This document shows, piece after piece, positions 39,856 to 48,031 of a DNA stretch of 64,000 nt. Below the pieces are notes generated by a model. It ran no database searches and had not been told where the DNA came from. It saw only the letters and a list, made by a program, of their open reading frames with translations. Position 1 is the stretch's first letter; each line of letters begins with the position of its first letter. The position numbers were made by a program, and so were the translations under genes. Source of the stretch: UBA10347 sp905182135 (GTDB lineage Bacteria > Actinomycetota > Acidimicrobiia > Acidimicrobiales > UBA10347); the NCBI GenBank assembly GCA_963925805.1, contig CAWUSE010000012.1, forward strand, positions 62,001 through 126,000, given 5' to 3'.

Positions 39856-41075
39856 TGACGAGACTCTCGGATTCCTGGTTCAGGGGTGTTCTGGGGGGCG
39901 GTTCGAGGCAGCGTCATCGTAAAGGTTGATCCGTCCCCTTCGGACGACGTGACCACGACGGTGCCACCGTGATTGATCGCGACATGACGCACAATGGACA
40001 AACCGATACCGGTGCCACCAGTGGAGGATTCACGCGCTCGATCAACCCGATAGAAGCGTTCGAAGACCCGGTCCAGGTCACGGGCGGGGATGCCGCGGCC
40101 GCTGTCTTGCACGACCAACGTGATCACGTCCATATCGGCTCGGCTTCGCACGCTTACCGAGTCACCGGCGCTGCTGTACTTGATTGCGTTCTCGACCAGG
40201 TTGACCAACGCCGTGACAAGTTGGTCCCGGTTACCGCTGATCATGATCAGCTCATCTGGGCCAATAGAACCAACCTCGATCTCGGCCTTCTCAGCTGCAA
40301 CGCGGGTTCGCGCTAGCACCTCGTCGACCACCGTCTGTACCTGAACCAACTCGTCGTAACTTTGGGTTGTTGACTCGATGCGACTCAATTCGAGGAGATC
40401 ACCGATCGTTGCTGACATACGGTCGACTTCGATAAGGAGCCGATCGGTGAGCTGCTTGCGCACCGCACCGTCGGGTTCGTCGACCAACATTTCGACGAGC
40501 AGGCTGACGGCGCCAACCGGGGTCCGCAGCTCATGGCTGAGATTGGCGACAAAGTCCCTCCGTGTCTTATCAATGCGGTGATGCTCGCTGACATCTTCGA
40601 TCACTGCCAGAGCCCCGATCGTCTGTCCGTCGGCGGTAATGGGACCTGCTTGCACAAGGAGTGCGCGCGACGGCGGCCCAAAGACTTCGAGTTCTCGTTC
40701 GACACGGTCACCCTGTAACGCCGATGCCAGCAGTTCGGCCAACGCCGCGTCAACGAGACTCTGTTCGTGGGGCCGATCAGTGATGGCCCCAGCCTGGCGA
40801 TTCTTGACAAGGACCTGGCCGGCGCCGTCGGTCACGACCACACCAGACGTCAGGGCATCGAGAGAGAGCTGCAGCAGATCTACCCGGGCACTGGCTTCGA
40901 AGGTCTGCCTTGTGGCGTCCTGCAACAGACGGTGATGTTCATCGACCGGGTCATTACCGGGCCGACCGCCCATTGCTTGCAGGAGCGCAGACCTAGTGGC
41001 TTGCTGGGTTACTCGTACCGCAATAGCTGCAGCAACAACCACAGTCACTGTGATCGCTGCGAGCAAGACGGCCAT
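39852..41075 (-). CDS. senX3: Sensor histidine kinase SenX3-like
   Basis: A 407-residue membrane sensor kinase: a short N-terminal membrane segment (ITVTVVVAAAIAVRV), a PAS-like domain (about 70-155), HisKA with phospho-His in FVANLSHELRTPVGAVSLL and an HATPase domain with N box LVNLVENAIKYS, G1 DSGRGIP and G2 GGTGIGLSIVRH. As with mycobacterial SenX3, it probably receives its signal through PhoU and the Pst transporter rather than sensing phosphate outside the cell. It overlaps regX3 (ATGA) and follows surE by one base. Confidence 0.92.
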   Translation of the reverse strand: MAVLLAAITVTVVVAAAIAVRVTQQATRSALLQAMGGRPGNDPVDEHHRLLQDATRQTFEASARVDLLQLSLDALTSGVVVTDGAGQVLVKNRQAGAITDRPHEQSLVDAALAELLASALQGDRVERELEVFGPPSRALLVQAGPITADGQTIGALAVIEDVSEHHRIDKTRRDFVANLSHELRTPVGAVSLLVEMLVDEPDGAVRKQLTDRLLIEVDRMSATIGDLLELSRIESTTQSYDELVQVQTVVDEVLARTRVAAEKAEIEVGSIGPDELIMISGNRDQLVTALVNLVENAIKYSSAGDSVSVRSRADMDVITLVVQDSGRGIPARDLDRVFERFYRVDRARESSTGGTGIGLSIVRHVAINHGGTVVVTSSEGDGSTFTMTLPRTAPQNTPEPGIRESRQ

Positions 41076-41076
41076 G

Positions 41077-41880
41077 TCAGGCGGCCGTTTCGGCCAGCCG
41101 CGTGATCAGGTCACCACACTCGGTTGTGCCGATCCCAACGAGCGAACTGACCGCCGCGAAACCAGCTGTAACCAGTGCCGAATCGCTTCCGGCTGGCACG
41201 GCGTTGTCGCTCACGGCAAAGCCAATCTTCAGAACCGAATCGGTTCGTTCTTCGACCTGAGAGTAGAAATTTGTGACGGTCGAAACCGTCGCTGCCTGCA
41301 CGCCTGCGATCTCGTCGAGCGAACAACACGGGACGTTCAGGTTCAGGACCTGATGTCGGCTGCCGGGCAAGACCGCAAGCAGCTGCATGGCAATCGCTGC
41401 CGCGGTGTCGTATCGCAACGGGGTATCGCTGCCGTCAAAAGGGTGTTCTGCACTGATTGCCAGCGCCGGAACACCAAACCCAGCAGCTGTTAGTGCTGCG
41501 GCTACGGTGCCGCTGTGGCGCACGGCGGGGCCGGTGTTCAAGCCAAGGTTGATGCCCGACGCAACCAGGTCGGGGCGTTGCCCAAAGGCGCCGCGCATCG
41601 AAAGCAGCGTGCACATGGCGGGCGGCGCAGCTACGGCGTACGCCTCGACATCGGGTGCCTCGGCGAGAACTCGCTTCTCGTAGGCAAGCTCGCGTTGGCC
41701 AGCGTTGATGCTGCTCACGCCCTTGCCAATGATGGATGTGCCCGCACCGCTGTAGTCGCTATCAGGTGCGATCACGATCGGTTCATAGCCGTGTTCGACG
41801 AGCATGGCAGTCAGAACTCGAATGCCTTCGCTATCGATGCCATCGTCGTTGGTTACCAGTACTCGTTTAGTCACGTTCAC
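41077..41880 (-). CDS. surE: 5'/3'-nucleotidase SurE
   Basis: A 267-residue SurE. The metal-binding N-terminus is VLVTNDDGIDSEGIRVL, the nucleotide loop APDSDYSGAG, and GINLGLNTGPAVRHSGTVAAA matches the family's conserved asparagine region. SurE hydrolyses nucleoside monophosphates; the E. coli enzyme also degrades short polyphosphates. The gene is embedded in the pho operon, overlapping phoU by four bases and ending one base before senX3. That position suggests a role in phosphate salvage. SurE in other bacteria is usually beside pcm or rpoS, so this location is notable. Confidence 0.93.
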   Translation of the reverse strand: MNVTKRVLVTNDDGIDSEGIRVLTAMLVEHGYEPIVIAPDSDYSGAGTSIIGKGVSSINAGQRELAYEKRVLAEAPDVEAYAVAAPPAMCTLLSMRGAFGQRPDLVASGINLGLNTGPAVRHSGTVAAALTAAGFGVPALAISAEHPFDGSDTPLRYDTAAAIAMQLLAVLPGSRHQVLNLNVPCCSLDEIAGVQAATVSTVTNFYSQVEERTDSVLKIGFAVSDNAVPAGSDSALVTAGFAAVSSLVGIGTTECGDLITRLAETAA

Positions 41881-42629
41881 TCGTCCTCGTCGGTGCCGGC
41901 CAATGAGACGGGCTCGGCCAGGTGGGTGGGGCTTCCAGCACGGCGTTTCATAGCGCGGTCGGCGCCAACCTGCTCAGGGGTCCAGCCCTCGGCAATGAAC
42001 CGCACCCACGCGCCAACATTGACCGCATGGTCACCAATGCGCTCGTAGAAGCGGCCGATTAAGGCCATTTGGATCGACGTTTGCGGATCGCTCTCATGTG
42101 CCTTGTGGTTGTTCAGCACCGCGGTCATCAGATCGTTGGCATGCTCGTCGAGACGGTCGTCGATGTCATCAAGTGCTGCGCCAAGTGCGACGTCTCGATC
42201 GGCATAGGCCTGGCCGGCTAGGCGGAACAGACGTTGCGATTCCTCGCTCATCTTCAAGATGAGCCCGCGGATGTTTGGCTCGTATTCGGTGCCAAACATC
42301 CGTCGGGTTGCCTTGGCGATGTTCGTGACCAAATCGCCGGACCGCTCGATCTCGGGGTTCAGTCGGATGGCGGCCACGATCTCACGCAAGTCGGTCGCCA
42401 TTGGTTGCTGCAGCGCAAGGAGCTGCGTGCACATGGTGTCGAGATGCACGGCGACTGCGTCGAGGTCGTCATCTTCTTCGACGAGACGTTGGGCTGCATC
42501 AAGGTCGTTGTTCAAGAACGCGTCGGTTGCGCGCGGGATCATCTCGGTGACCATGGCGCACATTCGCACGATCTCGTTGCGGACCGCGTCGAGATCGGTA
42601 TGGAAGTTTGTTCGCAACATGTCAGACAT
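41877..42629 (-). CDS. phoU: Phosphate transport regulator PhoU
   Basis: A 250-residue PhoU made of two three-helix bundles (residues about 10-110 and 115-215). Its metal-cluster motifs are readable: TDLREIVAAIRLNPEIERSGD in the first half and a corresponding RIGDHAVNVG in the second. PhoU inhibits the pathway when phosphate is ample by linking PstB and the kinase. The C-terminal 35 residues are extra and charged. Its ATG shares one base with the pstB stop. Confidence 0.93.
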   Translation of the reverse strand: MSDMLRTNFHTDLDAVRNEIVRMCAMVTEMIPRATDAFLNNDLDAAQRLVEEDDDLDAVAVHLDTMCTQLLALQQPMATDLREIVAAIRLNPEIERSGDLVTNIAKATRRMFGTEYEPNIRGLILKMSEESQRLFRLAGQAYADRDVALGAALDDIDDRLDEHANDLMTAVLNNHKAHESDPQTSIQMALIGRFYERIGDHAVNVGAWVRFIAEGWTPEQVGADRAMKRRAGSPTHLAEPVSLAGTDEDE

Positions 42630-43504
42630 CAGCCAAACCGCCCGGTGATGTAGTTCTCGGTGCGCTCATCGGCAGGCGTTGAGAAGATCGTGCTCGTCAG
42701 ATCACACTCGACCAGTACGCCCGTGCGTTGGTCGGTTGCTGAGTCGACTTCGGCGGTGAAGAACGCGGTGCGATCACTGACTCGAGCGGCCTGTTGCATG
42801 TTGTGCGTCACGATCATGATCGTGTAGTCCTTCTTGAGCTCGATCATGAGGTCTTCGATACGAGCAGTGGCAATAGGGTCAAGTGCCGAGCACGGCTCGT
42901 CCATCAGCAACACGTCGGGGTTCGATGCAATCGCCCGTGCAATACACATGCGTTGCTGCTGGCCGCCGGACATGCCGGTCGCCGAGGCCGCCAAGCGGTC
43001 CTTAACTTCTTCCCAGAGTGCAGCCCGAGTCAACGACGCTTCGACGATGTCGTTGAGCTCGCCCTTCTTCTTGATGCCAGCGATTCGAGGACCATAAGCA
43101 ACATTGTCGAAGATGGACTTCGGGAATGGGTTGGGCTTTTGGAAGACCATGCCGATACGGCGGCGCACTTCGACCGGGTCGACCTTGGGGTGATAAAGAT
43201 CGACGCCGCGATAGGTCAGCAGGCCTTCGACCCGAGCCGTGGGGATCAGGTCGTTCATGCGGTTAAACGAACGCAGTACGGTTGACTTGCCGCAGCCTGA
43301 CGGGCCGATAAGAGCCGTGATCTCGCCCTGGCGGACATCGAGATCCACATTGCGTACTGCCCGGAAATCGCCATAGAAAACGCTGAGGTCGCTGGCGCGG
43401 AACACGACGTCTTGGTCCTGTGAAGCGGCAAGCGCAGTTGGTGATTCATCAATGCTCAAGGTCACACTCTTCGCGGGTACGTCGGTTGAGGTCACGCTAC
43501 TCAT
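42629..43504 (-). CDS. pstB: Phosphate ABC transporter ATPase PstB
   Basis: A 291-residue ABC ATPase. Walker A is GPSGCGKST, the signature MSGGQQQRMCIA, Walker B VLLMDEPCSALDP and the H-loop IVTHNMQQAARV. An N-terminal extension of about 30 residues precedes the ABC domain. It energises phosphate import through PstCA and transmits transport state to PhoU. Two bases separate it from pstA. Confidence 0.95.
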   Translation of the reverse strand: MSSVTSTDVPAKSVTLSIDESPTALAASQDQDVVFRASDLSVFYGDFRAVRNVDLDVRQGEITALIGPSGCGKSTVLRSFNRMNDLIPTARVEGLLTYRGVDLYHPKVDPVEVRRRIGMVFQKPNPFPKSIFDNVAYGPRIAGIKKKGELNDIVEASLTRAALWEEVKDRLAASATGMSGGQQQRMCIARAIASNPDVLLMDEPCSALDPIATARIEDLMIELKKDYTIMIVTHNMQQAARVSDRTAFFTAEVDSATDQRTGVLVECDLTSTIFSTPADERTENYITGRFG

Positions 43505-43506
43505 TC

Positions 43507-45087
43507 TTATGCTCGCTTCTTCTCAAAGTAGTTGCGCAGCAATACCGCGACGGAATTCATCATGATCACGAACATCAGCAGGATGACGATCGCTGCGCCA
43601 GCAGCAGGGCCGAAGCCGGAGTCCACGCCTGCGTTTCGGACCCAGCCAACAATGACTATCGGCATGGCGGTGAAACGGTCAGCGAACTGGCCAAAGAACT
43701 GGTCGGCGCCGCTGAACATAGAGTCACGTGGTGCCAGGCGACCCGTGATTGCACCCACCAGGATCAGCGGAGCAGCTTCGCCAACAGCTCGAGCGAGCGC
43801 CAACAATGTGCCGGTCAGAATGCCGGGGGCGGCATAGGGAAGCACCTGGCTGCGGATGACTTCCCACTTGGTTGCACCGACACCAAACGCTGCCTCGCGC
43901 AGGCTCTGGGGCACGGCTCGCACCGCTTCGGCTGTGGTAATGATGACGATCGGCAATACCAGGATTGCCAGCGTCACGCCGCCAGCGAACAAGGTGCTTT
44001 GACCGCCCTCGATGAGCTGTTCTTCGTCGAAGATCGAAGCCCACACGCTGTTGACACGATCGATAAACCAGTGCGTAACGGCAGTGCCCTTGACGAACAG
44101 GAACAGGCCAAGTAGCCCGTACACCACCGACGGGACGCCGGCCAGGTTACGCACCGCGATATCGAGCATGGCGGTGAACCGATTGCGAGGGGCGTATTCC
44201 TCGAGGTAGACGGCGGCAGCGATACCGATCGGGAAGGCGATCACTACAACAAAGGCAGCGATCCAGAACGAGCCCAAAATGCCCTGGCTAATACCCAGGC
44301 GTTCGTCTTCGGAACGTGAACGCAGGGTTCCTGACCAGAAGTCGCCAAGGCGCTCACTGAGCACGGGCCAGCCATCGCCGATGACCTGAGCTAACAGGAC
44401 GACCAGGATGATCACACTCAACGCCAAAGCAACAAACAGGGTGACCTGGAAGATGCTCAGGATGCCCAAGTATTGACACGCGGCAAGCGCCGCTACCGCA
44501 ACGGCGAGCGCAGCGAGCAGACCCCATGCCCAACCGCCGGTTGCGTACTGGGGGTCCAGTAAGCGTTTGACCACGATCAGCCCAGCACCGATCGCCGCCA
44601 TTCCCAGCGCCACCTGTTCGAGCTCGAGTTTGGTACCGCTATTTGGCTGGCCGAGTGCCCGCCCGACAGAGAATGTCCACACGACAAGAGGAATGATCAG
44701 CAGGTACACCATGTCGTTGAGCCCGCCTCGGCTGAGTTGGCGCAGCATCAACAGCAGTGCGCCACCGCCAATGACGGCGAAGGCGAACAGGTCACTATCG
44801 ATTCGACGATCCGCATCAACAATTCGTAGGGGCTTGGCCACAAGAGCGGCCGCAGCGCCAACGACGAGCAGCAGCGCGATGGGAGGCAAGAACCCCGAGA
44901 ACCATGCCGTTGCGGTGCGATCATCGGCGTACCAGGTGACGAACATGGCGACGATTGCCAGCACACCACCGGCGGCACCAAGCGATGTCCAGATCGAGGC
45001 AATAACTGTCTTGTCGGCGCCGCGGCGTTTGATCGTCTCTTCGACCCGTGCGGCGACATCGATGTCGCCGATCGATGCGAACGTCAT
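43507..45087 (-). CDS. pstA: Phosphate ABC transporter permease PstA, enlarged N-terminus
   Basis: A 526-residue permease. The C-terminal 290 residues are a standard PstA with the six-helix core, including EYAPRNRFTAMLDIAVRNLAGVPS and the EAA loop LREAAFGVGATKWEVIRSQVLP. The first 235 residues form an added region with about six membrane segments, which most PstA proteins (about 280-300 residues) lack. One base overlap with pstC and two bases gap to pstB. The added part has no transporter motif I recognise. Confidence 0.92.
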   Translation of the reverse strand: MTFASIGDIDVAARVEETIKRRGADKTVIASIWTSLGAAGGVLAIVAMFVTWYADDRTATAWFSGFLPPIALLLVVGAAAALVAKPLRIVDADRRIDSDLFAFAVIGGGALLLMLRQLSRGGLNDMVYLLIIPLVVWTFSVGRALGQPNSGTKLELEQVALGMAAIGAGLIVVKRLLDPQYATGGWAWGLLAALAVAVAALAACQYLGILSIFQVTLFVALALSVIILVVLLAQVIGDGWPVLSERLGDFWSGTLRSRSEDERLGISQGILGSFWIAAFVVVIAFPIGIAAAVYLEEYAPRNRFTAMLDIAVRNLAGVPSVVYGLLGLFLFVKGTAVTHWFIDRVNSVWASIFDEEQLIEGGQSTLFAGGVTLAILVLPIVIITTAEAVRAVPQSLREAAFGVGATKWEVIRSQVLPYAAPGILTGTLLALARAVGEAAPLILVGAITGRLAPRDSMFSGADQFFGQFADRFTAMPIVIVGWVRNAGVDSGFGPAAGAAIVILLMFVIMMNSVAVLLRNYFEKKRA

Positions 45088-46298
45088 TAGTAACGCTCCC
45101 TGACTCGAGCCACGAACCGTCCGGCGACCACATTGAGCAACAAGGTGATCACGAACAAGACCAAGCCAACGAAGTACAGGCTTTGGAAGGTAAGGCCTTC
45201 GCCGACCACGCTGTCGGTACCAGTGGCCAGCGACGCCATGCCGGCGGTCATCGTGAGGCCGCCCTCGAATGGTGATGAGGTGAACTCGGCCGCGTCGGCC
45301 GCTCCACCAGCCATGAACACCACCATCGTTTCGCCAAGCGCTCGGGATATCCCGATGATGAAGGCAGCGACGATGCCCGAGACGGCTGCTGGCAGGACGA
45401 CCTGGCGGGTTGTTGTGGCTTTGCGTGCCCCGAGTCCGGCGCTTGCTTCGCGCAACTCACGAGGAACCGAGGCCAGAGCATCTTCGGCCACCGAGGCAAC
45501 GAGCGGGATGGTCAAGATGCCAACACCAATGGCGGCGGCAGCGAGCTGGCCGCTTCGTTTCACGGCGAAGGAGTTCTCGGCCGGACACGCTGCGGTGTCA
45601 CCAGCGACCGGCGAGCAGTCCTGGGCGACCGAGTTGACCCACCAGAAGAGCACGAACACCAGGGTGATGAGCACCGCCAGTGTGATCACTCGTTTGATGA
45701 TCGTTGCTGTCGTGGTGTCGGCATCGCGCCATGCCCGCAATGCCCACACGCCGACGCCAACAGCGGCTATGCCAGAGATGCTGTAGCCGATCCACAACCA
45801 TGCGCTGCGGCCGATTTTCTCGATGACCTGCGGGCTGATGAAGAAGAGTGCAAAGAAGCCAAGCACCACTGATGGCACTCCGGCGAGCACCTCGAGCACT
45901 GGCTTGAGAATGCTGCGAACCCGACGGCTCGCATACTCGCTGAGATAGATCGCCGCGCCGAGCCCAAGTGGGCCGGCGACGAGCATGGCTACCACGGTGA
46001 CGATGATCGATGACACCAGCAGCGTCGGCATGTCATAGAGGCCTCGACGGGGGAACCATCCGGTTTCGCCCCAGGTGACCGCCCAGTCGACCTGGGTAAT
46101 GAACGTCCACGCCTCGCGGACCAGGCTGACGACGATCAGCACCGAGATCAGCACCGACACCAGCGCGGCGGCAAAGAACAGACCCCGGATAATCGATTCC
46201 TTGCGCTGTCTCGACTCGGGACCGGCCAACGCTTCGACCGACAAGGACGGCAGTGTCCGTGTCGGCGTGACCACATTGGCCACTGAGAAGTCAGTCAT
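45087..46298 (-). CDS. pstC: Phosphate ABC transporter permease PstC, with internal insertion
   Basis: A 403-residue permease with the PstC core: LGLGAAIYLSEYASRRVRS, LEVLAGVPSVVLGFFALFF and the EAA loop LREASAGLGARKATTTRQVVLP. Between the fourth core helix and the EAA region there are about 90 extra residues, including two membrane segments (GIAAVGVGVWALRAW, ITLAVLITLVFVLFWWV) and a cysteine-containing loop (QDCSPVAGDTAACPAE). Usual PstC is about 300-330 residues. It follows pstS by 110 bases and overlaps pstA by one. Confidence 0.92.
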   Translation of the reverse strand: MTDFSVANVVTPTRTLPSLSVEALAGPESRQRKESIIRGLFFAAALVSVLISVLIVVSLVREAWTFITQVDWAVTWGETGWFPRRGLYDMPTLLVSSIIVTVVAMLVAGPLGLGAAIYLSEYASRRVRSILKPVLEVLAGVPSVVLGFFALFFISPQVIEKIGRSAWLWIGYSISGIAAVGVGVWALRAWRDADTTTATIIKRVITLAVLITLVFVLFWWVNSVAQDCSPVAGDTAACPAENSFAVKRSGQLAAAAIGVGILTIPLVASVAEDALASVPRELREASAGLGARKATTTRQVVLPAAVSGIVAAFIIGISRALGETMVVFMAGGAADAAEFTSSPFEGGLTMTAGMASLATGTDSVVGEGLTFQSLYFVGLVLFVITLLLNVVAGRFVARVRERY

Positions 46299-46408
46299 GG
46301 GTAAAACCTACTGGCGAATCGAGAATCTGATTGGTAACAAAGTGCAGGCAGTGCGGGATCCGTTGGGGGGAACAGAGAAGGACCCCGCGCTACCTGCTCT
46401 GCGGTGTG

Positions 46409-47461
46409 TCAGCCTTGCCACGCCGAGGCGATTTCAGCCTTGGCGGTGTCTGCAAGTTCGACATAACCAACCGAAGCGACGGCCTCGTTCAGGCCAATTG
46501 TGACATAGAAATCGACGAACCCGCTGAGTGCTGGGCTGGCAGCAGCTTTGGCGTTGTTGACGTAGATGTACAGGTTTCGGCTGATTGGGTATTCGTTGCT
46601 GGCGATCGTGTCGGGGGTTGCTTCGATACAACCGTCGCCGCCGTCAACCTGCAACAGCTTGGAGCCTTCAGCGTTGGCAGCGAATGCGAAACCAACCCAA
46701 CCCAAACTCGTGTCCGAGCTCTGGATTCCCGAGAGAATCACGTTGTCATCAGCCGACGGGCTGTAGGTCGCTCGAGTCGACGCTTCCTGACCACGTTCCT
46801 CGGCCAGATCTTCGAGAACAATCTCGATGAACGAGTCGTAGGTGCCTGATTCTTCACCGGGACCAAAGATCGTCAGCGGAGCTTCTGGCAGGCCCGTGGC
46901 CGTGATGTCGTTCGCATCAGCCCAACTGTTGACACCATCAGATTCAGGACCGATGAGGCCGTAGAGATCGTCGAACGTCAAGCACTCAACCGCAGTGTTG
47001 TTCTCGCTGGTCATCACACCAATACCGTCGATACCGACCAGGATTTCGGTGTACTCAATGCCGGCGGCAGCACAATCTTGGGCCTCGGCATTTTTGATCT
47101 GGCGACTCGCATCACTGATATCAGTCTCACCGGCACAGAACTTCTTGAAACCGTCACCGGTTCCAGGACCCTCAACATCGATGAACACGCCGGGTGCGAC
47201 ATCCTCAAAAAGCTCGGCGACTCGCACCGAAATCGGCTCAACCGTCGAGCTGCCAGAAATGAAGATCTCACCCTCAAGATCCGCTGGATCGGCGGTGGAA
47301 CCGCTGTCATTGTTTACGCCGCTATCGGTGCTTGTCGTGACCTTGGCATCATCAGCGACACCGTCGGACACATCGTCGCTGTCACCACATGCCACAGCAA
47401 AGAGAGCCATGGTCAGTACCAGGCTCGCTATTCGCCACGGAGACGAACGGGGGGTTGTCAT
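46409..47461 (-). CDS. pstS: Periplasmic phosphate-binding lipoprotein PstS
   Basis: A 350-residue substrate-binding lipoprotein. The signal peptide ends in a lipobox AVAC (cysteine near residue 25) followed by an acidic linker. The phosphate-binding protein signatures IFISGSSTVEPIS and DISDASRQIK are present, with GPGEESGTYDSF in the hinge region. The ATG at 47461 has a GGAGG eight bases upstream. It is the first gene of the operon behind a PHO-box-like direct repeat. The 110-base gap to pstC is the only sizeable gap and could allow differential expression. Confidence 0.93.
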   Translation of the reverse strand: MTTPRSSPWRIASLVLTMALFAVACGDSDDVSDGVADDAKVTTSTDSGVNNDSGSTADPADLEGEIFISGSSTVEPISVRVAELFEDVAPGVFIDVEGPGTGDGFKKFCAGETDISDASRQIKNAEAQDCAAAGIEYTEILVGIDGIGVMTSENNTAVECLTFDDLYGLIGPESDGVNSWADANDITATGLPEAPLTIFGPGEESGTYDSFIEIVLEDLAEERGQEASTRATYSPSADDNVILSGIQSSDTSLGWVGFAFAANAEGSKLLQVDGGDGCIEATPDTIASNEYPISRNLYIYVNNAKAAASPALSGFVDFYVTIGLNEAVASVGYVELADTAKAEIASAWQG

Positions 47462-47555
47462 TTTTCATTCCTCCAAAGGAACTAGTTGTGGCACTGACAA
47501 CGCATGCGCAATGCCATGCACGAAACTAACGACCACTTCTTGCCCCAGCCCCAAC

Positions 47556-47577
47556 CCCGGGTGAACTCCAGGTAAAC
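47556..47577 (-). promoter_or_regulatory. PHO-box-like direct repeat upstream of pstS
   Basis: Two adjoining 11-base units on the minus strand, GTTTACCTGGA and GTTCACCCGGG, agree at eight positions and match the streptomycete PhoP consensus repeat G(G/T)TCAYYYR(G/C)G. The site begins 95 bases upstream of the pstS start and only nine bases beyond the Nudix stop. It is likely to be the binding site of the RegX3-like regulator encoded at the end of the same operon. Confidence 0.72.
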
Positions 47578-47585
47578 CGTTAGAT

Positions 47586-48029
47586 CTATTCGGCGGCTTC
47601 GTTTTTAGCTTGGCGACGGAGGTCTTTGACCAGGGCATGGGCTTCCATCAGGACAGCCTGGTCATGCACATGGGACAAGATGCTGATGGCCTTTGAGCGT
47701 TTGACCCAAGTCACCGCATCGACTTCGTTGTTCTTGACGAAACTGCCGCTGCGGGCTTGCATCAGCCAATATTTGACTTGTTTGGAGTTGCCATTGGGGG
47801 TCGTGTAGTTCACCGGGCTCAGCTTGGCCAACACGTCACAGACCAAACCGGTTTCTTCCTGAACTTCGCGCAAGGCCGCATCAGGATGCTTTTCGCCGGT
47901 GTTGAGCTTGCCCTTAGGCAACGACCAGTCGCCGTAACGAGGTCGGTGGATCAGGAGATAGCGCGGCTTGCCCTTAGACATGTCAACGACGACGCCGCCC
48001 GCTGCTTCGATCTGCTCAAGGCGTTCCAT
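47586..48029 (-). CDS. Nudix hydrolase
   Basis: A 147-residue Nudix protein. The Nudix box Gx5Ex7REUxEExGU is complete as GKLNTGE then REVQEETGL (residues about 44-66). Preceding LIHRPRYGDWSLPKGK is the diadenosine polyphosphate/MutT1-like context. In mycobacteria the homologue MutT1 has an additional histidine-phosphatase domain and is adjacent to ppk1; this one has the Nudix domain alone. It probably hydrolyses nucleoside or dinucleoside polyphosphates. It lies two bases downstream of ppk1. Confidence 0.9.
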   Translation of the reverse strand: MERLEQIEAAGGVVVDMSKGKPRYLLIHRPRYGDWSLPKGKLNTGEKHPDAALREVQEETGLVCDVLAKLSPVNYTTPNGNSKQVKYWLMQARSGSFVKNNEVDAVTWVKRSKAISILSHVHDQAVLMEAHALVKDLRRQAKNEAAE

Positions 48030-48031
48030 TG

